Assembly: GCA_003164655.1 (NCBI GenBank)
Contig: PLTW01000128.1
Span: 3,216 to 16,105 of the forward strand
Source of the DNA: Actinomycetota bacterium
GTDB lineage: Bacteria > Actinomycetota > Thermoleophilia > UBA2241
DNA length: 12,890 bases
Reading direction: 5' to 3'
Under the pieces are notes generated by a model. That model saw nothing but the letters and a program-made list of their open reading frames with translations. It searched no databases and was not told the origin of the DNA. Numbering within the stretch: the first letter of the stretch is position 1; every line of letters begins with the position of its first letter. A program made the translations under genes and the position numbers. Of this stretch, positions 1-5,507 are shown in pieces.

Positions 1-522
1 GGCGACGAGTTCATGGCCGCCATCGACATCTTCAAGTCCACCAACATGGACAAGAAGACCCCGATCAAGGTGAAGGGCGTCGAAGTGGCGCCGCGCGACG
101 TCATCGCCGCCGCCGCCCCCGACCCCAACGAGATCGGCAAGAAGTACGTTGGCCAGACGGCCGCCGGCACGTGGGTCAAGGGCAAAAAGGACGGCATGAC
201 CCGCGAGGTCTACCTGTACCAGATCGCCGACAACGCTGAATGCGTCGGCAAGTACGGCACCCAGGTCGTCACCGCCCAGACCGCTTTCACGCCGGTCATC
301 ACGCTCGAGCTGATCGCCACCGGCAAGCTCATCGGCCAGAAGGGCAACCCCGAGAGCGGCGTGCACGTCCCCGAGGAGTTCAACGCCGACGACTTCGTCG
401 CCCTCATGCCCGCCTACGAGTTCCCGGGCGGTCTGCTCGAGATGGACGCCGAGTACAAGCGCCACCAGGACCACCAGGCGATCATCTCCGCGGCCAACGC
501 GCTCACCGCGGCGGCCAAGTAG
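1..522 (+). CDS. Saccharopine dehydrogenase-family protein, C-terminal part (5' end outside window)
   Basis: The reading frame is open from base 1 and ends at TAG 520-522, so the first residues seen (GDEF, then MAAIDIF) are internal and the true start lies upstream. The 173 visible residues resemble the C-terminal substrate domain of the LYS9/carboxynorspermidine-synthase group of NAD(P)-dependent enzymes. The recognisable stretches are KYVGQTAAGTWVKGKKDG, then TREVYLYQIADN and a YGTQVVTAQTA...PVITLELIATG segment. Family members act on lysine/saccharopine or on polyamine precursors. The Rossmann N-terminal domain is not in the window, so the exact reaction cannot be assigned. A strong terminator follows 35 nt after the stop, so this is the last gene of its unit. 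Confidence 0.75.
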   Translation, partial: GDEFMAAIDIFKSTNMDKKTPIKVKGVEVAPRDVIAAAAPDPNEIGKKYVGQTAAGTWVKGKKDGMTREVYLYQIADNAECVGKYGTQVVTAQTAFTPVITLELIATGKLIGQKGNPESGVHVPEEFNADDFVALMPAYEFPGGLLEMDAEYKRHQDHQAIISAANALTAAAK

Positions 523-557
523 GCTCGCCTGCCGTTTCGGGGGGTCGACCACGCAAG

Positions 558-592
558 AAAGGCGGGGCGCCGCAAGGCGCCCCGCCTTTTTC
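558..592 (+). terminator. Rho-independent terminator of the saccharopine dehydrogenase-family gene
   Basis: A perfect 14-bp stem (558-571 paired with 576-589, arms AAAGGCGGGGCGCC and GGCGCCCCGCCTTT) closes a GCAA tetraloop and runs into a T tract (587-591). It lies 35 nt after the TAG stop. The leading A tract could let it also work on the opposite strand. Confidence 0.93.
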
Positions 593-610
593 TCGTTCTT
601 CTGCCCTTCG

Positions 611-677
611 CCGCGCGCCGCGCACATGCCGCGCGCCGCGCACATGCCGCGCGCCCGCGCCGCGCGCCGCGCATCCG
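611..677. repeat. 18-bp GC-rich tandem repeat, two perfect copies plus degenerate ones
   Basis: The unit CCGCGCGCCGCGCACATG is perfectly repeated at 611-628 and 629-646. A broken copy begins at 647, and 660-677 carries CCGCGCGCCGCGCATCCG, which matches 14 of the first 15 bases and diverges at the end. It sits between the terminator and the next promoter region. Frames crossing it give only low-complexity Ala/Arg/Pro protein, so it is best read as non-coding. Confidence 0.8.
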
Positions 678-730
678 CGTTGACGGACACGGCGACGGTC
701 GGTGTTGGAGCAGCGCCTCGCCGCGCACGG

Positions 731-736
731 TAGAAT
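731..736 (+). promoter_or_regulatory. Possible -10 box of the GH113-like gene
   Basis: TAGAAT matches the sigma-70 -10 consensus at five of six bases and stands 39 nt before the GTG start at 776. No good -35 is correctly spaced: TTGGAG at 705-710 is 20 nt away. The call rests on the -10 and its location. Confidence 0.35.
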
Positions 737-775
737 GCGCCGGTACCGCCGCCGTCGAGTGAGGCAGGTGTCGTC

Positions 776-1891
776 GTGCTGAGGGCTCGTCCACCGCAGC
801 CCTGTGTTCTTGCAACCGCCGCGCGAAGGTCGGCGCCGACCGCGGCCGTGGTGGCCGCGGGTATCGTTGCGCTGCTTGTGTGTCTTGCGCTTCTTGGCCT
901 GGCCGCGGCGGCGCCGGCTCAGGCCGCCACCAAGGGCGTCGAGAAGGGCGTGTCGTTTACCGGCTACTGGTCCGACAGCTACCTGGGCAGCGCGCCGCGG
1001 GCGTCGCTGCGGGCCCTGTGCGCCACGGGGGCGACGTGGGCGATGGTCCTGGTCACCGTCTATCAGAACGACATCGACGCGACGACGATCAGCCGTACGG
1101 GCCAGGAGACGCCGACCGACGCCTCGCTGCGTAGCATCATCGCCTATGCGCATGGCCTTGGTCTGAAGGTGATGCTCAAGCCACAGCTCGACCTGCTGCG
1201 CGATCCGTCGCACTGGCGCGGCCAGATCGGACCCCACTTCAGAGGCGCCGCCTGGGCCGCCTGGTTTGCCTCGTACCAGGAGCAGATCGTGCACTACGCG
1301 ACGCTTGCCGCCGGCGCCCACTGCGAGCAGTTCAGCGTGGGCTGCGAGCTCGATTCGACGGTGGGTCACGAGGCCGCCTGGCGGCAGATCGTCGCCGCCG
1401 TGCGCGCTGTCTACCCGGGCAAGGTTACCTATGCCGACGACGAGATCGCGAGCGATCCGCGGGCCGTGGCCTGGTGGGACGCCGTCGATCTGATCGGGCA
1501 GGACGCCTACCCCACTCTGAGCGATCGGCTGCACCCCACGGTCGCCCAGCTCGAAGCCGGCTGGCGCAGCTACTACCGGCCGCTCCTGCGGCTGCAGCGG
1601 CGCTTCGACAAGCCCGTGATCTTCACCGAGATCGGCGCGCGCAGCATCGTGGGCGCGGCGCGCGCCCCCTGGGACTGGCAGGTCTCGGGCAAGGTCGACC
1701 TTGTCGGCCAGGCGCGCTGGTATCGGGCGGCGCTGGCTGCCTTTGCGGCGCGCCCCTGGATGAAAGGCCTGTTCTTCTGGCAGTGGTACCCGGACCCCAC
1801 GGTCGGCGGGCTCAGGGACGGCAGCTACACGCCGCACGGCAAGCCGGCCGAGGTCGTGCTGCGCGCCTGGTTTGCGCACCGGCTGAACTAG
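776..1891 (+). CDS. Exported GH113-like glycoside hydrolase
   Basis: The 371-residue product has a Lys/Arg-containing start, a hydrophobic core at about residues 23-46 and an APAQA|A cleavage site near residue 50, so it is secreted or membrane-tethered. The rest looks like a TIM-barrel hydrolase of the GH113/GTA-like type. KGVSFTGYWSDSY opens the barrel and KVMLKPQLDL (131-140) is a core strand. FSVGCELDS (187-195) carries the likely acid/base E191, and VIFTEIGARS (281-290) carries the likely nucleophile E285. KGLFFWQWYPDP (330-341) is the closing aromatic strand. Characterised GH113 enzymes are beta-mannanases, but the substrate here is not predictable. GTG 776 is chosen because CAGG at 765-768 is a usable ribosome site and the signal peptide directly follows. 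The gene stands alone between a terminator and selC. Confidence 0.8.
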   Translation: MLRARPPQPCVLATAARRSAPTAAVVAAGIVALLVCLALLGLAAAAPAQAATKGVEKGVSFTGYWSDSYLGSAPRASLRALCATGATWAMVLVTVYQNDIDATTISRTGQETPTDASLRSIIAYAHGLGLKVMLKPQLDLLRDPSHWRGQIGPHFRGAAWAAWFASYQEQIVHYATLAAGAHCEQFSVGCELDSTVGHEAAWRQIVAAVRAVYPGKVTYADDEIASDPRAVAWWDAVDLIGQDAYPTLSDRLHPTVAQLEAGWRSYYRPLLRLQRRFDKPVIFTEIGARSIVGAARAPWDWQVSGKVDLVGQARWYRAALAAFAARPWMKGLFFWQWYPDPTVGGLRDGSYTPHGKPAEVVLRAWFAHRLN

Positions 1892-2073
1892 CCGCCGCTG
1901 ACGGCGCGTTTTGACGGCGCCGGCGACTGTGCCGTACTGTTGGGCGGCCGGCCGCCGCCGCGGTGAGTACCCGCGAGGTGCGCATCGAGGTGGTGCAACG
2001 CTCGCACCCGCTTGGCGCTCTGGCCTTCGACCCGTCAGGGTGGGTCGAAGAACATACCTGCAAACAGGCACAT
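1892..2073. other. Intergenic region upstream of selC, with a 9-bp stem hairpin
   Basis: No protein gene is supported here. A perfect 9-bp inverted repeat CTTCGACCC / GGGTCGAAG (2025-2033 and 2042-2050) encloses the 8-nt loop GTCAGGGT and ends 23 nt before the mature tRNA 5' end. It has no T tract. It could be a leader-processing structure, a regulatory site or a weak terminator of the preceding gene. A short frame from GTG 1963 runs into the tRNA and is not believable as a gene. Confidence 0.5.
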
Positions 2074-2171
2074 GGAGCGGCTTCCGGTCCGGTGACCGGC
2101 GCGGTCTTCAAAACCGTCTGCGGGGCGGTGCTCCCGTCCTGGGTGGGTTCGACTCCCATGCCGCTTCGCCA
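2074..2171 (+). tRNA. selC: tRNA-Sec (anticodon UCA), selenocysteine tRNA
   Basis: The 98-nt sequence folds as a bacterial tRNA-Sec. The acceptor stem has 8 bp (2074-2081 with 2160-2167). The D arm is a long 6-bp stem, CCGGTC/GACCGG (2084-2089, 2094-2099), with a 4-nt loop. The anticodon loop CTTCAAA (2106-2112) carries anticodon TCA at 2108-2110. There is a long variable arm (about 2118-2140), a 5-bp T stem with loop TTCGACT (2148-2154), discriminator G at 2168, and an encoded CCA (2169-2171). The 8+5 bp acceptor/T stack, the 6-bp D stem, UCA and G73 are the hallmarks that separate it from tRNA-Ser and from ordinary opal suppressors. It is charged with Ser, converted to Sec-tRNA by SelA using selenophosphate from SelD, and delivered to SECIS-bearing UGA codons by SelB. 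None of selA, selB or selD is in the window. Confidence 0.96.
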
Positions 2172-2200
2172 GCCGCCTCGCGGGCCGCTTCGCCAGCCGC
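2160..2200. repeat. Duplicated 3' end of selC, 24 bp apart
   Basis: The 17-bp sequence GCCGCTTCGCCAGCCGC, made of the 3' acceptor strand of the tRNA, GCCA and five flanking bases, occurs at 2160-2176 and again at 2184-2200. tRNA 3' ends are classical integrase crossover sites, and selC is a known one in enterobacteria. The spacing is far too short to bracket an element, so slippage or nested integration scars are both possible. Confidence 0.75.
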
Positions 2201-2225
2201 GCGTCCGGCGCCTCCGCTGGCGCAT

Positions 2226-2251
2226 GTCGCTCGAACAGCGAGTCGAGCGAC
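2226..2251. terminator. Hairpin downstream of selC, possible terminator
   Basis: A perfect 9-bp inverted repeat GTCGCTCGA / TCGAGCGAC (2226-2234, 2243-2251) has the 8-nt loop ACAGCGAG. It lies 55 nt after the tRNA 3' end. No T tract follows, so termination is only plausible. It could also be a protein-binding dyad. Confidence 0.4.
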
Positions 2252-2263
2252 GGCAGGTCTTTA

Positions 2264-2310
2264 CAGACTAGACGCTACTTATCTTGGTTTGATAAGGTTC
2301 GTCTAGTCTG
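2264..2310. promoter_or_regulatory. Nested palindrome in front of the AAA ATPase gene (operator/promoter candidate)
   Basis: An outer perfect 11-bp inverted repeat CAGACTAGACG / CGTCTAGTCTG (2264-2274, 2300-2310) encloses an inner 6-bp repeat CTTATC / GATAAG (2278-2283, 2291-2296), with the 7-nt loop TTGGTTT. The block is much more A/T-rich than its surroundings. GATAAGG recurs in direct orientation at 2291 and 2310, and the second copy runs into the ribosome site (AAGGA, 2313-2317) of the gene starting at 2324. Any transcript starting upstream would fold here, and a repressor bound here would cover the likely promoter. Confidence 0.6.
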
Positions 2311-2323
2311 ATAAGGACATTGC

Positions 2324-3511
2324 ATGGACCCCCGCAAGAACCCCTATGCGCCCGGCGCCGGCACTAAACCGCCGGCCCTCGTCGGCCGCGACAGGCAGAT
2401 CGAGTCGTTCGACATTCTGCTGGAGCGTCTCGAGAACGGCTACGTGGAGCAGTCCATGATCGTCACGGGGCTCAGGGGCGTGGGCAAGACGGTGCTCCTC
2501 GACGTGTTCCGCGAAAAGGCCGAAGCTCGCGACTGGGCCACAGTGGAGTGGGAGGTCGAGAAGAACGTCACCTTCGCTCCCCGCCTGGCTGCCCAGGTGC
2601 GCCGCGCGCTGCTGCAGATCGCGCCCAAGGCCAGGTGGACGGATCGGCTGCTCAGAGCCGCGGCCATCCTCAAGTCGTTCACCGTCACCTTCAATCCCGA
2701 CGGCGCCATGACCGCCGGCCTCGACGTCGAGGCGCTCGCCGGCCTCGGAGACAGCGGCGCCCTGTCCGAGGACCTGACAGACCTGCTTGTGGCGACCGGC
2801 GAAGCCGCGCAGGACCAGGGCGTGGGCGTCGTCTTTCTGATCGACGAGATCCAGTTTCTGCAGCCCCCCGAGCTCGAAGCACTTATCGTCGCGTTGCACA
2901 AGTGCACCCGCCGATCGCTGCCGATCACGCTGGTCGGCGCGGGTCTTCCGCAGATCCCCCGTCTGGCCGGCGAAGCCAAGTCATACAGCGAGCGGCTCTT
3001 TCGCTTTCCGCGGATCGGCGAGCTCGATGCCGCCACGTACGCCCGGGACGCCCTCATTCTGCCGGCCCGCCCTCTGGGCGTCGAGCTCGAGCCCGAAGCC
3101 GTCGATTTCATGGTCGACTACACCCAGGGCTACCCGTACTTTCTGCAGGAATACGGGCGCATCGTCTGGGACGAGACGTCGGTGTCTCCGGTGACCCTGC
3201 ACGACGTCAGATCGGTGCTGCCTCTGGTCGAAGGCGGACTCGACGAAAGCTTCTTTCGCGTGCGCGCCGACCGCACGACGGATCTGGAGCTCAGATACCT
3301 CTACGCGATGGCCGAGCTGGGGCCGCTGCCGCAGCGGGCCAGCGAGGTCGCCGCGCGTATCAGGCGGACCGTTGAGCAGGCGGGCCCGATCCGCTCGCGG
3401 CTGATCGACAAAGGGCTCCTCTACACGCCCGGCCACGGCTATGCGGCCTTCACGGTGCCGCAGTTCGACAGATTCATGCTGCGGCGCCACGCCGAGCTGG
3501 GCGAGTGTTGA
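2324..3511 (+). CDS. AAA ATPase with C-terminal winged-helix-like domain
   Basis: The 395-residue protein begins MDPRKNPYAPGAG and has GLRGVGKT (49-56) as Walker A and VVFLIDE (169-175) as Walker B with the catalytic Glu. LVGAGLP (203-209) is a sensor-1-like strand. The C-terminal third (about 325-385, ending SRLIDKGLLYTPGHGYAAFTVP) looks like a winged helix. This architecture matches the AAA_16/orc1-like stand-alone ATPases common in actinobacteria, whose role is mostly unknown. ATG 2324 has AAGGA at 2313-2317 with 6-nt spacing. The gene stands alone between selC and a poorly coding stretch. Its codon use looks slightly less extreme in GC than its neighbours, compatible with an accessory gene inserted beside selC. 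The stop is TGA at 3509-3511. Confidence 0.82.
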   Translation: MDPRKNPYAPGAGTKPPALVGRDRQIESFDILLERLENGYVEQSMIVTGLRGVGKTVLLDVFREKAEARDWATVEWEVEKNVTFAPRLAAQVRRALLQIAPKARWTDRLLRAAAILKSFTVTFNPDGAMTAGLDVEALAGLGDSGALSEDLTDLLVATGEAAQDQGVGVVFLIDEIQFLQPPELEALIVALHKCTRRSLPITLVGAGLPQIPRLAGEAKSYSERLFRFPRIGELDAATYARDALILPARPLGVELEPEAVDFMVDYTQGYPYFLQEYGRIVWDETSVSPVTLHDVRSVLPLVEGGLDESFFRVRADRTTDLELRYLYAMAELGPLPQRASEVAARIRRTVEQAGPIRSRLIDKGLLYTPGHGYAAFTVPQFDRFMLRRHAELGEC

Positions 3512-4016
3512 CCGCAAGAGCGGCTCATCACACACTTGCGCCTCGATGCCGCGGTCGGGTGACGCCCGCTCCTTGCGGCGATTCAAGCCCAGAGGTCTCG
3601 GCACTTCGCCGAGTGAGGGCAGCAGGGTGTCGCCCTACAGCTTCCCTGATGTGTCGCGCGAGGCCCTGGATCATCTTTGAGAACTCGACCAGGTGGTAGG
3701 GCCAGTACATGATCGCAGCCCCTTTCCGAGCCCAGAACGGCCCTTTGAGTGTTCTTTGCCGGACCGGCGGTGACTCGAGTGACCCGTTCGCGTCTCCGTG
3801 TAGTCTGGCCTTCGGTCACGGGAACAACGTAAGCTCTTGCGGTGGGGATCGCCTCACTCGAATCGGGTGAACGCGCGGTCGGCGACCCGATCGGTCGTCC
3901 GACTCCGCCCGGCGCGGCCCTCGGTCTGGCCGCGACCGGCCTGCCATGGTCGCCCCTCGTGAGCCGCCGTGAACGACAGCGTCTTCTGCGAAAACTGCCA
4001 ACGAACGGGAGCGACC
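3512..4016. other. About 500 bp without a convincing gene; leader of the MttB-like operon
   Basis: The region is less GC-rich than the rest. A 60-residue minus-strand frame (3528-3710, see separate entry) is the only possible coding remnant. GGTGACTCGAGTGACC (3769-3784) is a near-perfect palindrome around ACTCGAGT. Two hairpins lie in the presumed mRNA leader: TCGGGT/ACCCGA (3863-3868, 3885-3890), and the 7-bp CGCGGCC/GGCCGCG with an 8-nt loop (3913-3919, 3928-3934). I looked for cobalamin- and glycine-riboswitch signatures because of the gene that follows and did not recognise any. Frames starting at 3842 and 3969 lack ribosome sites. Confidence 0.45.
3528..3710 (-). CDS. Hypothetical 60-residue ORF, possibly a gene remnant
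   Basis: Starting at ATG (3710 on the minus strand), the peptide begins MYWPYHLVEFSKMIQGLARH, which is a more protein-like composition than the usual Arg/Ala-rich shadow frames. It then becomes low-complexity and ends at TGA. AAAGGGG lies 9 nt before the ATG. I do not recognise a family. It could be a decayed fragment of a mobile-element gene beside selC or a chance ORF in the less GC-rich stretch. Confidence 0.2.
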   Translation of the reverse strand: MYWPYHLVEFSKMIQGLARHIREAVGRHPAALTRRSAETSGLESPQGAGVTRPRHRGASV

Positions 4017-5468
4017 ATGACTGACACCGACGCGCGCGGCCTGCGCCTTCAGGTCGGGTTTCTCGGCGACGACGACAAGCAGGCGATCTACGACGCCGCG
4101 CTCGAGGTGATCGGCACGGTGGGCATGCGCGTGTTTCAGCCGGCGGCGCTCGAGCTGCTGCGCGCGGCCGGCGGCGAGGTCGTCGGCCACGACCTCGTGC
4201 GGCTGCCCGCCCGCCTGGTCGAGCGGGCCCGCGCGACCGCTCCGGCGGTAGTGCCGGTCTTCGATCGCAACGGCGAGCCGGCGATGCGCCTGGGCGGCCG
4301 GCGCAGCTACTTCGGCACCGGCTCCGACCTCATGAACATCTACGACCTGGAAAGTGGCGAGCGGCGTCTCGCCGGCCTCGCCGACGTGACCACCGCGGCG
4401 CGGCTCTGCGACGGCCTCGACAACATCGATTTCGTCATGTCGAGCGCTTTCCCCAACGACATCGCCGACCCTCATCGGGCGTTTGTGGCCGAGTTCCAGG
4501 CGATGGTGACCGGCACCACCAAGCCGATAGTCTTGACCGCCGAGGGCGTCGACGATCTCGAGGTCATGTGGCAGATCGCGGCGGCGCTGCGCGGCGGTCC
4601 CGAAGCGCTTGCGGCCAAGCCGTACTTCGTCATGTACGGTCAGCCGAGCAGTCCGCTTGAGCATCCTCGTGACAGCCTCGAGAAGCTTCTGTTCTGCGCC
4701 GACAAGGGCATTCCGGCGATCTACTCGCCGGCGCCGCTGGCCGGCGCCACGGCGCCGATCACCGTCGCCGGGCACATCGCTCAGGGCGTCGCCGAGTCGC
4801 TGTTCGGCCTGGTCGTCCACCAGCTCCGCAAGCCCGGCGCGCCGTTTGTGTTCGGCATCGGGCCGGCGGTGCTCGACATGGCCACCGCGCAGTCGTCGTA
4901 CAACGCGCCGGAGTACCTCATGACCTACCTCGGCGCGATCGAGATGGCGCGCTGGCTCGACCTGCCCAACTGGGGCTACGGCGGCACCAGTGACGCTCAG
5001 CTGGTCGATGCCCAGGCCGGCATGGAGGCCGGCGAGCTGACCCTGCTGGCCATGATGGCCGGCTCCAACTTGAACCACGATGTGGGCTACCTCGACTACG
5101 GCATGACGGGCGCGCTCGAGCTGGTCGTGATCGTCGACGAGTTCATCGCCATGAACCGGCGCCTGCTGGCCGGCATCACCGTCGACCGCGAGACACTGGG
5201 CGTCGAGGTGATCGCGCAGACCGGTCCGGGCGGCGATTTTCTGTCGACCAAGCACACCGCCCGGCACGTGCGCAAGGCGCAGTGGCGGCCGACGATCATC
5301 AATCGCAAGGGGTATGAGCGCTGGAGCCAGGACGGCGGCGCCGACCTGCGCGAGCAGGCGCGGCGCAAGGCGCTGCGCCTGCTCGCCGCGCCGGCCGCGG
5401 CGCCGCTTGCGGCCGATCTCGCGGCCCGCATCGACGAGCTCGTCGAGGCGTTTTCGCCGGCCGGCTGA
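4017..5468 (+). CDS. MttB-family (trimethylamine methyltransferase-like) protein, non-pyrrolysine
   Basis: The 483-residue product matches the MttB superfamily over its full length: YFGTGSDLMNIYD (98-110), MSSAFPNDI (141-149), KPYFVMYGQPSSPLEHP (201-217), NWGYGGTSDAQLVDAQAG (318-335) and AGSNLNHDVGYLDYGMTG (348-365). Family enzymes move a methyl group from a methylamine or quaternary amine to a corrinoid protein. True trimethylamine MttB needs pyrrolysine read from an in-frame TAG; no such codon occurs here. This protein therefore belongs with the non-Pyl members, of which known ones use glycine betaine, proline betaine, carnitine and similar substrates. ATG 4017 is preferred (GGGAG at 4007-4011, 5-nt spacing) over GTG 3969, which has no ribosome site. 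No corrinoid protein or reductive activase gene is nearby. The Fe-S gene follows after 39 nt. The TGA stop lies in the loop of a hairpin. Confidence 0.88.
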   Translation: MTDTDARGLRLQVGFLGDDDKQAIYDAALEVIGTVGMRVFQPAALELLRAAGGEVVGHDLVRLPARLVERARATAPAVVPVFDRNGEPAMRLGGRRSYFGTGSDLMNIYDLESGERRLAGLADVTTAARLCDGLDNIDFVMSSAFPNDIADPHRAFVAEFQAMVTGTTKPIVLTAEGVDDLEVMWQIAAALRGGPEALAAKPYFVMYGQPSSPLEHPRDSLEKLLFCADKGIPAIYSPAPLAGATAPITVAGHIAQGVAESLFGLVVHQLRKPGAPFVFGIGPAVLDMATAQSSYNAPEYLMTYLGAIEMARWLDLPNWGYGGTSDAQLVDAQAGMEAGELTLLAMMAGSNLNHDVGYLDYGMTGALELVVIVDEFIAMNRRLLAGITVDRETLGVEVIAQTGPGGDFLSTKHTARHVRKAQWRPTIINRKGYERWSQDGGADLREQARRKALRLLAAPAAAPLAADLAARIDELVEAFSPAG

Positions 5469-5478
5469 GCCGGCCGGC
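5456..5478 (+). other. Hairpin enclosing the stop codon of the MttB-like gene
   Basis: GCCGGCCGGC (5456-5465) is followed by the stop TGA (5466-5468) and by the identical self-complementary GCCGGCCGGC (5469-5478). This gives a 10-bp GC-only stem with the stop codon as its 3-nt loop. There is no T tract, so it is more likely an mRNA-stability or coupling element than a terminator. Confidence 0.6.
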
Positions 5479-5507
5479 AGGGCCGACGGCAATCACCGTG
5501 GAAAGGA

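Noticed and set aside
611..677. CRISPR-like array
   Set aside because: The copies are directly abutting with no spacers and are only 18 bp long.
503..2071. A 522-residue minus-strand open frame opposite the GH113-like gene, and similar long antisense frames at 3816-5492, 6436-7968 and 8918-10831
   Set aside because: They are Arg/Ala/Gly/Pro/His-rich, match no family, lack ribosome sites and exactly shadow well-supported genes, as expected at this GC content.
1963..2271. A 102-residue plus-strand frame from GTG 1963
   Set aside because: It runs through the whole tRNA-Sec gene, has no good ribosome site and ends in low-complexity sequence.
3509..3565. Selenocysteine readthrough of the ATPase TGA stop (preceded by Glu-Cys), prompted by the nearby selC
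   Set aside because: The extension is only about 16 residues before another TGA, has no recognisable motif, and no SECIS-like hairpin begins just after the codon.
3969..4016. GTG 3969 as the start of the MttB-like gene
   Set aside because: It has no ribosome site, while ATG 4017 has GGGAG at 5-nt spacing and gives the usual family length.
3512..4016. Cobalamin or glycine riboswitch ahead of the MttB-like gene
   Set aside because: I could not find the conserved core sequences of either class; the hairpins present are simple stems.
4017..5468. Pyrrolysine-type MttB
   Set aside because: There is no in-frame TAG in the gene, so it is a non-pyrrolysine family member.
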